A stretch of 47,715 nt of DNA, from the NCBI GenBank assembly GCA_002790195.1, contig PFUR01000013.1, forward strand, positions 1 through 47,715, written 5' to 3'. Below the pieces are notes generated by a model. It saw only the letters and a program-made list of their open reading frames with translations, ran no database searches and was not told the DNA's origin. This document shows positions 16,253-24,753 of this stretch, one piece after another. The first letter of the stretch is position 1. The number at the start of each line of letters is the position of its first letter. The DNA comes from Flavobacteriales bacterium CG_4_9_14_3_um_filter_40_17 (GTDB taxonomy: Bacteria; Bacteroidota; Bacteroidia; Flavobacteriales; Flavobacteriaceae). The translations under genes and the position numbers were made by a program.

Positions 16253-17884
16253 TTATTTTCTGGCAACTTTGCGTTTGCTTTTGGTTTTGGCACCCACTCT
16301 GGACATGGCCATCCGGAAACCGATGTAGTCCGTTGCCATATCTTGCGGGAAAAATCTTCGTTGCGAGGGATCCAACCAGTAGGCTCGGTCTTTCCACGAA
16401 CCGCCTTTAAATACCCTTGCTTCGTTGCTGATGAGTGTAGTCCGCGCATTTGATTCATCATATGAAGGTGTGAAATTTCCCAAAGAATCGCTTTGAGACA
16501 CATTTTTAGGAGAATTGTACATTCTTCTTCCTTCGTTCATCGCACGATAATACCTGCTGGACATTTTATCGCCATCCTTGTAATCTCTGTTGTCACTTTT
16601 CGTAAAATTGTTTCGAAGATAAACATCGTTTCCGTTGATGGGTTCTTGTGCTATTTCGCCTGGAAGGGTTACGGCAACTATGCGCCCGTTGCTCAAAGTG
16701 TCATAATCTATATTTTGTGGTGTTATTAAAACGACTTTGCCGTCTTTTCCAATCATGTTTTTGTAATAGACATTTCCACGGTAATAATTGAAGTCGTTCA
16801 TTTTATCATCTATAATCGGTCTGTAAACATCGGCAACCCATTCGGATACGTTTCCAGCCATGTCGTAAAGTCCGTATTCGTTAGGAGGGAAGGATTTTAC
16901 TTTGGCCGTGATGTCTGCTCCGTCATCTGAGAACTCGGCAATTCCGCCATAGTCACCTTTGCCTTGTTTGAAGTTAGCCAATTGGTCGCCTCTATTAGAT
17001 CTTTTTAATGAACGTGTTGAACTTCCGGTCCATGGATACTTTTTTCTTCCCAAATAATTATTATACAGCCTGATTTCACTTAGTCCGACGGCAGCAAATT
17101 CCCATTCCACTTCGGTTGGAAGTCGATACTCCGGCAAAATAACCCCGCTGGATTGGTTGGCATAGCTCGGAAGGGTATCTTTTCTGGAACGTCTTCTGCC
17201 TTGCAGTTTATCTGAATCTCCACCATAAACCAAATTTGGGGCATTCAGGTATGTTTGCGTACTGAAAAGACTGTCTGGCGAACGAGCCTCTTGTCTTGCT
17301 CCTTTAGATAGATAGCCGTTTTTTTCCAAATAAAGTTGGTTGACCATGTCAGTCCGCCATTTGGCAAACTCGACAGCCTGAATCCAGTTTACGCCAACTA
17401 CCGGGTATTCTCCATAAGCAGGGTGGCGCAAATAATTGTTTACCATCACTTCATTGTATCCCAATCGGTTTCTCCAAACTAAAGTATCGGGCAACGCGCC
17501 GTTATAAATATTTCTGAAATTTGGGTCATTCGGATCAAAAACAGTTTTGAGGTATTCCAAATATTCCAAATACATTTTGTTGGTTACCTCGGTTTCATCC
17601 ATGTAAAAAGATTGGACATGTTGTTGGGAAGGAGCGTTGTTCCAATCGTGCATCACGTCATCTTGCACACTTCCTTTGGTGAAAGTCCCACCTTCTACAA
17701 AAACCATTCCCGGTGGCGTAGGCTGCTCGGTATATTTTGTGTTGTAATTAAAATAACCGTTCGGGTCGTTGATTCTCCATCCGGTTGCGCGCGAAACGTT
17801 GGCGTTGTCCTTGTTGTTCTTGCAACTGTAAAATGTTGAAAATACTACAATTAACGCGATGTTTAACAAAAGTGTCTTTTTCAT
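16253..17884 (-). CDS. gldJ: Gliding motility lipoprotein GldJ
   Basis: A 543-residue lipoprotein with lipobox FYSC (lipidated C21) and a formylglycine-generating-enzyme (sulfatase-modifying factor) fold: MVFVEGGTFTKGS, MDETEVTN, VGVNWIQAVEFAKWR, LPTEVEWEFAA, YGLYDMAGNVSEWV, and the closing FKGGSWKDRAYWLDPSQRRFFPQD and IGFRMAM. The N-terminal SRATGWRINDPNGYFNYN is specific for GldJ. In flavobacteria GldJ is needed for gliding and for stability of GldK, a type IX secretion core component. The lysine/arginine-rich C-terminus (TKSKRKVARK) is retained. I start it at ATG 17884 (MKKTLLL), which gives a proper lipoprotein leader. It is divergent from porU. Confidence 0.95.
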   Translation of the reverse strand: MKKTLLLNIALIVVFSTFYSCKNNKDNANVSRATGWRINDPNGYFNYNTKYTEQPTPPGMVFVEGGTFTKGSVQDDVMHDWNNAPSQQHVQSFYMDETEVTNKMYLEYLEYLKTVFDPNDPNFRNIYNGALPDTLVWRNRLGYNEVMVNNYLRHPAYGEYPVVGVNWIQAVEFAKWRTDMVNQLYLEKNGYLSKGARQEARSPDSLFSTQTYLNAPNLVYGGDSDKLQGRRRSRKDTLPSYANQSSGVILPEYRLPTEVEWEFAAVGLSEIRLYNNYLGRKKYPWTGSSTRSLKRSNRGDQLANFKQGKGDYGGIAEFSDDGADITAKVKSFPPNEYGLYDMAGNVSEWVADVYRPIIDDKMNDFNYYRGNVYYKNMIGKDGKVVLITPQNIDYDTLSNGRIVAVTLPGEIAQEPINGNDVYLRNNFTKSDNRDYKDGDKMSSRYYRAMNEGRRMYNSPKNVSQSDSLGNFTPSYDESNARTTLISNEARVFKGGSWKDRAYWLDPSQRRFFPQDMATDYIGFRMAMSRVGAKTKSKRKVARK

Positions 17885-17959
17885 AAATCGATAGTAAAAT
17901 AGGTAAATTTGGTCGTGCAATATAATAATTAAGATTCAAATTTCAATTTATTTAGAAAC

Positions 17960-17979
17960 ACCCTGTTAAAAGGGTTTTT
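17960..17979 (+). other. Small hairpin with T-tract in the gldJ/porU divergent region
   Basis: ACCCT (17960-17964) and AGGGT (17971-17975) around GTTAAA, followed by TTTT. The region 17885-18073 must hold the promoters of gldJ and porU, but I see no exact TAnnTTTG. The hairpin could attenuate a transcript toward porU; the evidence is weak. Confidence 0.3.
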
Positions 17980-18073
17980 CGGTTTATTTAACGTTTTAAT
18001 TTTATTATTATTTTACAAATACATATTTATGATAAAATATTTATAATATTGAAATGCGAATTGCGTTAAAAGC

Positions 18074-21000
18074 ATGATGAAAAAAATTACAATTGCCTTT
18101 ATTTATTTCATGTTCCATTTTTCAGGAGCTCAAAACCAGCATTTTGAAATTAAATGGGAAGAGGAATCGGTTTATTCGACCCAGTACAAATCATTCAACA
18201 TACCTCATTTCAACGACAATCAGTTTGTATTGATGGATGATATGACGGTTTCTTTCACCACGCAATGGCGCGAAAATGGTGTGATAGATCCCAATTCGGT
18301 GCAGTTAAACAACGTCGTATATCAAAATATTTCTAAGGAAGAATTGGGAGACTTGATAGCTTCTTCCATTCCGAGTTTACCCAATCAGTCTATCAAAATG
18401 GCAAAAGGAAGAGAGGTCACATATGCAGTGCTTTCCCTGTCCCCTATCATCAACGGCAACGGGCAATTCAAGAAAATTATTTCTTTTGACGTGTCCTATT
18501 CTTTCGCGGCACGAAACAGCGCGGCTTTTGTAAGAGGTGCTGCCAATAGGGCTTCAGCCTTCAATGGATTGTCTAATTCCGTTCTCGCCCAAGGGAGCTT
18601 TTACAAGTTTTATGTAGACAAATCCGGCATATTTAAAATTACGCGCCGCGATTTGCAAAATATGGGAATCAACACCTCCCAAATAGATCCGAGAAAACTT
18701 AAGATTTACGGTAATGGTGGAAAAATGCTGCCTCTTTTGAACGGAATCTCCCAACCAACGGACGTAATCGAAAACGCAATTTTTGTTTCAGGCGAAGAAG
18801 ACGGTAATTTTGACAACAACGATTTTGTTCTTTTCTATGCGCAAGGCCCCTTCATTTGGACACCGGAAAGCAACACTAACATCAATCTTTATACGGAAGA
18901 AATCGCCTATTTCATAACGGCCGATGGTGCGGACGGGAAACGTATTCAAGAAGCCGTACAACCTACAGCTTCTCCAGCATTGATTGTTGACAGTTTTGAT
19001 GAGTTCCAATTTCATGAAAAAGATTTGATCAGTGTTGCCAATGTCGGTAGGGAATGGCATGGCGAAAGATTTGATATCAACAACGAACAAACCTTTTCAT
19101 TTGACTTTCCCAATTTGGTTCTCTCCGAGCCGGTCAATTTCAGAATAAATGTTGCTGCCGCCTCAGACAACCTCACTTCCATGGAAATCAACATCAACGG
19201 GCAGGCGGTTTCTACTCTTTCTTTTACGGCAATCAATGACCCCACCGTAGGATCCGGTAATACTCTCAACAATAATTTGACACTCAATTCCGGCAAAATC
19301 GATGTTAAACTTACCTACAATAACAATGGCAATCCTACCGGAGTGGGTTTTCTCAATTATATCAACATAGAAGGCACTTCAAAATTGACAGCAGGAAACA
19401 AACAGTTTTCATTTACCAAAAAAGCAACAACCACACAAGGAGGTGTAGCAGAATACCGTTTAGAAAATGCACAAAACGTTTCACAAGTTTGGGATATAAC
19501 CGATGTTTACAATGTTAGAAAATATACCAATGCCAATCAAAACACTTTTTCGTTCAAATCGGCTATGGGTTCACAAAAATCATTTGTAGCCTTCGTAGAA
19601 TCAAATGTGTTTTCACCCATCGTGAAAAGCAGGAGTAAAATTGCCAATCAAGATTTGAAAGGGAGCATTTTTCTCAACCAACAAAGACAATTTGAAGATT
19701 TAGACTACCTGATTGTCGCTCCTGATTTTTTGTTGCCGCAGGCTCAACGATTGGCTGACTTTCACAATACCGTCACAGGAATCAGGGCGAAAGTGGCCTC
19801 ACTCCAACAGATATACAACGAGTTTAGCACTTCAAATCAAGACATTGGAGCCATCCGGAATTTTATCAGATATATTTACCAAAACGCGTCTTCACCCGAT
19901 AAAAGGCTAAAATATGCCTGCTTGTTCGGCGACACTTCTTTCGATTATAAAAACAGGTTGGAAAACAACAACAACACAGTTCCTACCTTCCATGCATTGT
20001 CGAGTTTTTCGCTGACAGGTTCTTTTATGTCCGATGATTTTTACGGGGCGATGGACGACAATGAAGGCAGTGTGCTCAACACCGATAAAATCGACCTTGC
20101 GGTTGGGCGGATAGTTGCCGACACACCTGATTTGGCAGCCGGTATGGTTGACAAGGTCATCCGGTATTACGACAAGAAAAATTTTGGCAGATGGCGGAAC
20201 AATTTCACCTTGCTCTCTGATGACGTTGATGCAAACTGGGAAGGGATTATCCAAGAAAGCTTAGACAAACTGGGTGACGATATCGGTGTCAACAAACCTT
20301 TTATCAACATTGGTAAAATTCACTCAGATGCTTTTTTGCAACAGACTTCTGCCGGCGGAGAGTTCTATCCGGCAGTAAACGAAGCCATTCAAAATTCATT
20401 AGAATCCGGAACGGTTGTAATTAACTATTTTGGCCACGGCGGAGAATCGGGTTTGGCGCGGGAGCGTTTTATCACACAAACTGATGCTAAAAATTTCACA
20501 AACAAAGATAAACTCCCAGTTTTTGTTACTGTTACCTGCGAGTACACCCGATTTGATAACCCGCTCAGGCCTACTGCCGGTGAATTCACTTTTTGGAACA
20601 AAAACGGCGGGGCTTCTGCACTGATTACCACCACTCGGCAAGTTTTCGTCCAATTCGGATTAGAATTTAACAGAACCCTTCAAAAATATCTGTTCTCTTT
20701 TGGTTCTGATGATTTTCCGACCCTCGGCGAAGCACTGATGTTAGCCAAAAATGAGTTTAACAACAACCAAAAACGAGTCGTCTTTTTGGTAGGCGATCCC
20801 GCGCTTACATTAGCAGTCCCCAAACCCAATATCAGGCTGACTGCAATCAATGACAAACCTTTTGGCGCAGTCAATGACACCCTCAAATCGTTGAGTAAAA
20901 TAAAATTTTCCGGAGAAGTAGCAAACCCTTCCGGTCAATTGCTCAATGACTTCAACGGAACGGTGTCCGTGACTGTTTACGATAAAAAAGTACAACGACA

Positions 21001-21925
21001 AACCCTCGCTAACAATAACACGCGGGACGTTTTTGGTCAATTGATTAAATTGAATTTTGAAACCTTGGGTGAAATCATTTATCGCGGAAAAGCTTCTGTC
21101 ACAAACGGATTGTTTGATTTTGAGTTTATCGTCCCGCGCGACATTAGGGTTCCGATAGGTAATGGAAGAGTAAGTTTTTATGCAGAAAAAGATGTTGCGC
21201 TCGAAGACCGAACCGGCTTCAGTGAAGATATTTTGGTTGGAGGCATCAACCTCAATGCTCCGGCAGACAACCAAGGCCCGGCGATGAAACTCTTTTTAAA
21301 CGATGAAAATTTTGTATCCGGGGAAATTACCAACCAATCACCTTTTGTTTTGGTGTTTTTGGAAGATGAAAGCGGCATCAATACCGCTTCCGGCATCGGC
21401 CACGACATCGTAGCCATACTCGATGGAGATGAAGCAAACCCATTCATCATGAACGATTTTTACGAAACCGAGTTGGATGATTTTACCAAAGGCCGCGTGC
21501 GTTTTCCACTCAGGAATATTGCTCCCGGGTTGCATACACTCAAAGTGATTGCTTGGGATGTTTACAACAATTCCTCCATGACCGAAATTCAATTTGTTGT
21601 AGCCGGTGACGATGAAATAAAAATCGAAAACGTATTGAACTACCCCAATCCGTTTATCAATTTTACGGAGTTTTGGTTTACCCACAACCGACCTTTTGAG
21701 CCACTCGAAGTGCAAGTCCAGGTGTTTACCATCACAGGGAAAGTCGTTTGGACCAAAAATCAAATCATCAACACCGAAGGTTTTCTGTCCAGAGAAATCA
21801 CCTGGGACGGCAGAGACGATTTTGGCGATCGGATTGGTAAAGGGGTATATGTTTATAAACTTACCGTGAAATCTACCTTGACCAATAAAAAAGTTGAAAA
21901 AATCGAGAAACTTGTTATTTTATAA
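18074..21925 (+). CDS. porU: Type IX secretion system sortase PorU
   Basis: A 1283-residue surface protease of the gingipain-like C25 fold. It removes C-terminal sorting domains from type IX cargo and attaches the cargo to the cell surface. Signal peptide MMKKITIAFIYFMFHFSGAQ. The catalytic dyad is visible as H788 in NYFGHGGESG and C822 in VTVTCEYTRFDNP. The C-terminal 90 residues (NYPNPF, WDGRDDFGDRIGKGVYVYKL, KKVEKIEKLVIL) form a FlgD-like/type IX sorting domain, which PorU is known to keep. It is 35 bases upstream of porV, its binding partner in the attachment complex. Confidence 0.96.
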   Translation: MMKKITIAFIYFMFHFSGAQNQHFEIKWEEESVYSTQYKSFNIPHFNDNQFVLMDDMTVSFTTQWRENGVIDPNSVQLNNVVYQNISKEELGDLIASSIPSLPNQSIKMAKGREVTYAVLSLSPIINGNGQFKKIISFDVSYSFAARNSAAFVRGAANRASAFNGLSNSVLAQGSFYKFYVDKSGIFKITRRDLQNMGINTSQIDPRKLKIYGNGGKMLPLLNGISQPTDVIENAIFVSGEEDGNFDNNDFVLFYAQGPFIWTPESNTNINLYTEEIAYFITADGADGKRIQEAVQPTASPALIVDSFDEFQFHEKDLISVANVGREWHGERFDINNEQTFSFDFPNLVLSEPVNFRINVAAASDNLTSMEININGQAVSTLSFTAINDPTVGSGNTLNNNLTLNSGKIDVKLTYNNNGNPTGVGFLNYINIEGTSKLTAGNKQFSFTKKATTTQGGVAEYRLENAQNVSQVWDITDVYNVRKYTNANQNTFSFKSAMGSQKSFVAFVESNVFSPIVKSRSKIANQDLKGSIFLNQQRQFEDLDYLIVAPDFLLPQAQRLADFHNTVTGIRAKVASLQQIYNEFSTSNQDIGAIRNFIRYIYQNASSPDKRLKYACLFGDTSFDYKNRLENNNNTVPTFHALSSFSLTGSFMSDDFYGAMDDNEGSVLNTDKIDLAVGRIVADTPDLAAGMVDKVIRYYDKKNFGRWRNNFTLLSDDVDANWEGIIQESLDKLGDDIGVNKPFINIGKIHSDAFLQQTSAGGEFYPAVNEAIQNSLESGTVVINYFGHGGESGLARERFITQTDAKNFTNKDKLPVFVTVTCEYTRFDNPLRPTAGEFTFWNKNGGASALITTTRQVFVQFGLEFNRTLQKYLFSFGSDDFPTLGEALMLAKNEFNNNQKRVVFLVGDPALTLAVPKPNIRLTAINDKPFGAVNDTLKSLSKIKFSGEVANPSGQLLNDFNGTVSVTVYDKKVQRQTLANNNTRDVFGQLIKLNFETLGEIIYRGKASVTNGLFDFEFIVPRDIRVPIGNGRVSFYAEKDVALEDRTGFSEDILVGGINLNAPADNQGPAMKLFLNDENFVSGEITNQSPFVLVFLEDESGINTASGIGHDIVAILDGDEANPFIMNDFYETELDDFTKGRVRFPLRNIAPGLHTLKVIAWDVYNNSSMTEIQFVVAGDDEIKIENVLNYPNPFINFTEFWFTHNRPFEPLEVQVQVFTITGKVVWTKNQIINTEGFLSREITWDGRDDFGDRIGKGVYVYKLTVKSTLTNKKVEKIEKLVIL

Positions 21926-21960
21926 TTAAAACCTATTTTTGTTCCTATCAATCTGATTTT

Positions 21961-23139
21961 ATGAGAAACCTATCAAACTTTGCAATTGCCCTGCTCCTTT
22001 TCAATTATTCATTTTCACAAGACTCCAGAGTCATCACCACGGGAGTACCATTCCTTTTGATAGCTCCCGATGCCCGTGCTGCCGGTTTGGGCGATCAAGG
22101 GGCGGCAACTTCGCCCGATGCCTATTCGCAATTTTGGAATCCGTCGAAATACGCATTTTCTTCTGCAAAACAAGGTTTTACGGCCAGTTATACGCCCTAT
22201 CTCAGTGATTTGGTCAACGATATTTTCTTGGGAAGTGCCTCCTATTTCAATCGGATAAACGATCGTAGCGCGGTCGGTATTGGCGTGCGGTATTTCAGTT
22301 TAGGCGATATCGAATTGGTGCAAGATCAGTTTTCAAATGCCTTGATAGAGCGACCGAACGAACTGGCACTTGACGTTTCTTATTCGCTGCGGCTCAGCGA
22401 CCGTTTTGCCATGGGTGTCGCCTTGCGCTATTTGCGTTCAGACCTTAGAATTTCCGCCATTGACCCAACTTCAGACTCAGCGAATTCTTTTGCAGTCGAT
22501 ATTTCAGGATATTATCAATCCGAAGAAGTTTTTTACAACAATTTTAACGGGCGTTGGAGAGGCGGATTTAACATTTCCAACATTGGTCCTAAGATAGATT
22601 TCGGAGACAACACGCGCGAAGATTTTTTGCCGACAAACATGAAGATAGGTGCAGGTTTCGATTTTATATTTGACTACGACAACAAGTTGAGCGTTGGTGT
22701 CGAAATAAACAAACTACTCGTGCCGACCCCACCGATTCGTGAACGGCAAGACACCAACGGAGACGGTGTAATTGACAATAACGATGATATCGTCATCGTG
22801 GACGGGGAAGATGATAATGTGAATTTTACCAAAGGGATTTTTCAGTCATTTGGAGATGCACCGGGCGGACTGAGTGAAGAGTTAAAAGAAGTAAACTGGT
22901 CGCTGTCTGCCGAGTATATTTATCGGGAATCTTTCGCTTTCCGCACAGGATATTTCAATGAATCGGACGAGAAAGGAGCCAGACAATTCCTTACTTTAGG
23001 TGCAGGATTCAAATACAATGTAATCAACATCGATTTTTCCTATTTATTATCAACTTCCCAGGTGAGAAACCCGCTCGAAAACACGCTAAGATTTTCTCTG
23101 ACTTTCAATATCGGTGATAAGTTTTATGAAGAATATTAA
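21961..23139 (+). CDS. porV: Type IX secretion outer-membrane shuttle PorV (LptO)
   Basis: A 392-residue FadL-like outer-membrane barrel. Signal peptide to FSQD (about residue 20), then VITTGVPFLLIAPDARAAGLGDQGAA and YSQFWNPSKYAF, the PorV signature. It carries cargo from the translocon to the PorU sortase. A calcium-loop-like DTNGDGVIDNNDD segment lies at about 261-273, before the conserved GIFQSFGDAPGG; comparable Asp-rich insertions occur in flavobacterial PorV proteins. It ends in aromatic barrel strands (TFNIGDKFYEEY). Located between porU and cdd with short gaps, so probably in one operon. Confidence 0.95.
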   Translation: MRNLSNFAIALLLFNYSFSQDSRVITTGVPFLLIAPDARAAGLGDQGAATSPDAYSQFWNPSKYAFSSAKQGFTASYTPYLSDLVNDIFLGSASYFNRINDRSAVGIGVRYFSLGDIELVQDQFSNALIERPNELALDVSYSLRLSDRFAMGVALRYLRSDLRISAIDPTSDSANSFAVDISGYYQSEEVFYNNFNGRWRGGFNISNIGPKIDFGDNTREDFLPTNMKIGAGFDFIFDYDNKLSVGVEINKLLVPTPPIRERQDTNGDGVIDNNDDIVIVDGEDDNVNFTKGIFQSFGDAPGGLSEELKEVNWSLSAEYIYRESFAFRTGYFNESDEKGARQFLTLGAGFKYNVINIDFSYLLSTSQVRNPLENTLRFSLTFNIGDKFYEEY

Positions 23140-23154
23140 GCGCAAAAAAATGGA

Positions 23155-23649
23155 ATGAAAAAAATAAAAATCAGTACCAATTTCGATATATATCAATCTT
23201 TGAACGATTTGCCGAGCGAAGAATTCGAACTCATGCGACAAGCCATTGAAGCCAGGAAGGAGGCTTATGCACCCTATTCAAAATTTTCTGTCGGTGCCGC
23301 GGTTTTGTTAGATAATGGCGAAATCATCACCGGGAGCAATCAAGAAAATGCAGCTTATCCTTCCGGACTCTGTGCCGAAAGAGTGGCTATTTTTTATGCC
23401 TGCGCGAAATTTCCCGAAACACAAATATTAAAATTAGCAATCTCGGCTACGGCGTCCAATGATAGGACTGTTGTACCAATTCCTCCCTGTGGAGCTTGCA
23501 GGCAATCCATCATAGAATATGAGTTTAAGCAAAAAACACCCATCGAAATTATTTTTATGGGAGCATCGGGTAACGTTGCCAAATCTGCATCCATGGCCAA
23601 TCTTTTGCCACTAGGATTTGATAATTCGTACCTATTTTCCGATATTTAA
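23155..23649 (+). CDS. cdd: Cytidine deaminase
   Basis: A 164-residue zinc enzyme that hydrolyses cytidine/deoxycytidine to uridine in pyrimidine salvage. The catalytic CAE motif (C73, E75) and PPCGAC (C112, C115) supply the zinc ligands and the proton shuttle. YAPYSKFSVGAAV and TGSNQENAAYPSGLCAER are typical. It is 15 bases after porV and probably a passenger of the porUV transcript. It is slightly longer than many single-domain cytidine deaminases because of an N-terminal extension of about 20 residues. Confidence 0.95.
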   Translation: MKKIKISTNFDIYQSLNDLPSEEFELMRQAIEARKEAYAPYSKFSVGAAVLLDNGEIITGSNQENAAYPSGLCAERVAIFYACAKFPETQILKLAISATASNDRTVVPIPPCGACRQSIIEYEFKQKTPIEIIFMGASGNVAKSASMANLLPLGFDNSYLFSDI

Positions 23650-23693
23650 CAAAAAAATCAGTTTATTGAAGCCATAGTTTTTTGCGAATATGC

Positions 23694-23701
23694 TACTTTT
23701 G
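23694..23701 (+). promoter_or_regulatory. pdhA -7 promoter element
   Basis: TACTTTTG matches TAnnTTTG 49 bases before the start chosen at 23750. It lies inside the longer open frame from 23690, which is why I prefer the downstream start. Confidence 0.55.
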
Positions 23702-23749
23702 TGGCTTGATGATTTTTTACAGTTAATTTTATATAATAAGAAAGTATTC

Positions 23750-24751
23750 ATGAAAAAAATAACCAAAGAAGTTTACCTCAAATGGTATGAAGATATGCAA
23801 TTTTGGCGCAGATTTGAAGACAAACTGGCTGCCGTCTATATACAACAAAAAGTAAGAGGCTTCCTCCATCTTTACAACGGACAGGAAGCTGTTTTGGCTG
23901 GATCGCTTCACGCAATGGACCTCACCAAAGACAAAATGATTACCGCATACCGAAACCACGTCCAACCCATCGGCATGGGTGTAGATCCGCGCAGAGTAAT
24001 GGCTGAATTGTACGGTAAAGTGACCGGAACGTCTCACGGCATGGGTGGTTCGATGCATATTTTTTCAAAAGAACATCGTTTTTATGGCGGTCACGGCATC
24101 GTTGGTGGACAAATTCCTTTAGGATCCGGAATTGCTTTTGCCGATAAATACTTCAATAGAGACGCAGTAACCTTGACTTACTTGGGTGATGGTGCAGCTC
24201 GTCAAGGTTCACTTCACGAAACCATGAATTTGGCCATGCTATGGAAATTGCCTGTTGTCATTATCGTGGAAAACAATGGTTATGCCATGGGAACCTCTGT
24301 CAGCAGAACGGCCAACCACACCGATGTTTGGAAACTTGGTTTGGGTTACGAAATGCCTTGTGGCCCGGTGGATGGCATGAATCCTATTAAAGTTGCTGAA
24401 GCTCTAAGCGAAGCCATAGACCGTGCCCGGAGAGGTGACGGACCTACCTTCTTGGAAATGAAAACGTATCGATACAGAGGACATTCCATGTCAGATGCGC
24501 AACACTACCGCACCAAAGAAGAGGTTGAGGAATACAAAAAAATTGACCCGATAACGCAAGTGTTGGAAGTAATTAAGAAAAATAACTATGCAACTGAAGA
24601 AGAGATTCAGGCAATCGATAAACGAGTGAAGGATTTGGTAAATGAGTGTGAAAAATTTGCCGAAGAATCGCCCTATCCTGAAAAGAATCAACTGTATGAC
24701 ATGGTGTACGAGCAAAAAGATTATCCATTCCTATCCCATAAACCCGAATAA
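23750..24751 (+). CDS. pdhA: Pyruvate dehydrogenase E1 component subunit alpha
   Basis: A 333-residue thiamine-diphosphate enzyme subunit that decarboxylates pyruvate and reductively acetylates the E2 lipoyl arm. The ThDP motif runs from GDG (146-148) to NN (175-176), GTSHGMGGSMH is the pyruvate/ThDP pocket, and YRYRGHSMSD is the conserved loop around the regulatory serine of homologues. I start it at ATG 23750 (MKKITKEVY); the 20 upstream in-frame residues overlap the promoter. It is two bases from pdhC. The beta subunit gene is not adjacent and must lie elsewhere. Confidence 0.95.
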   Translation: MKKITKEVYLKWYEDMQFWRRFEDKLAAVYIQQKVRGFLHLYNGQEAVLAGSLHAMDLTKDKMITAYRNHVQPIGMGVDPRRVMAELYGKVTGTSHGMGGSMHIFSKEHRFYGGHGIVGGQIPLGSGIAFADKYFNRDAVTLTYLGDGAARQGSLHETMNLAMLWKLPVVIIVENNGYAMGTSVSRTANHTDVWKLGLGYEMPCGPVDGMNPIKVAEALSEAIDRARRGDGPTFLEMKTYRYRGHSMSDAQHYRTKEEVEEYKKIDPITQVLEVIKKNNYATEEEIQAIDKRVKDLVNECEKFAEESPYPEKNQLYDMVYEQKDYPFLSHKPE

Positions 24752-24753
24752 CC

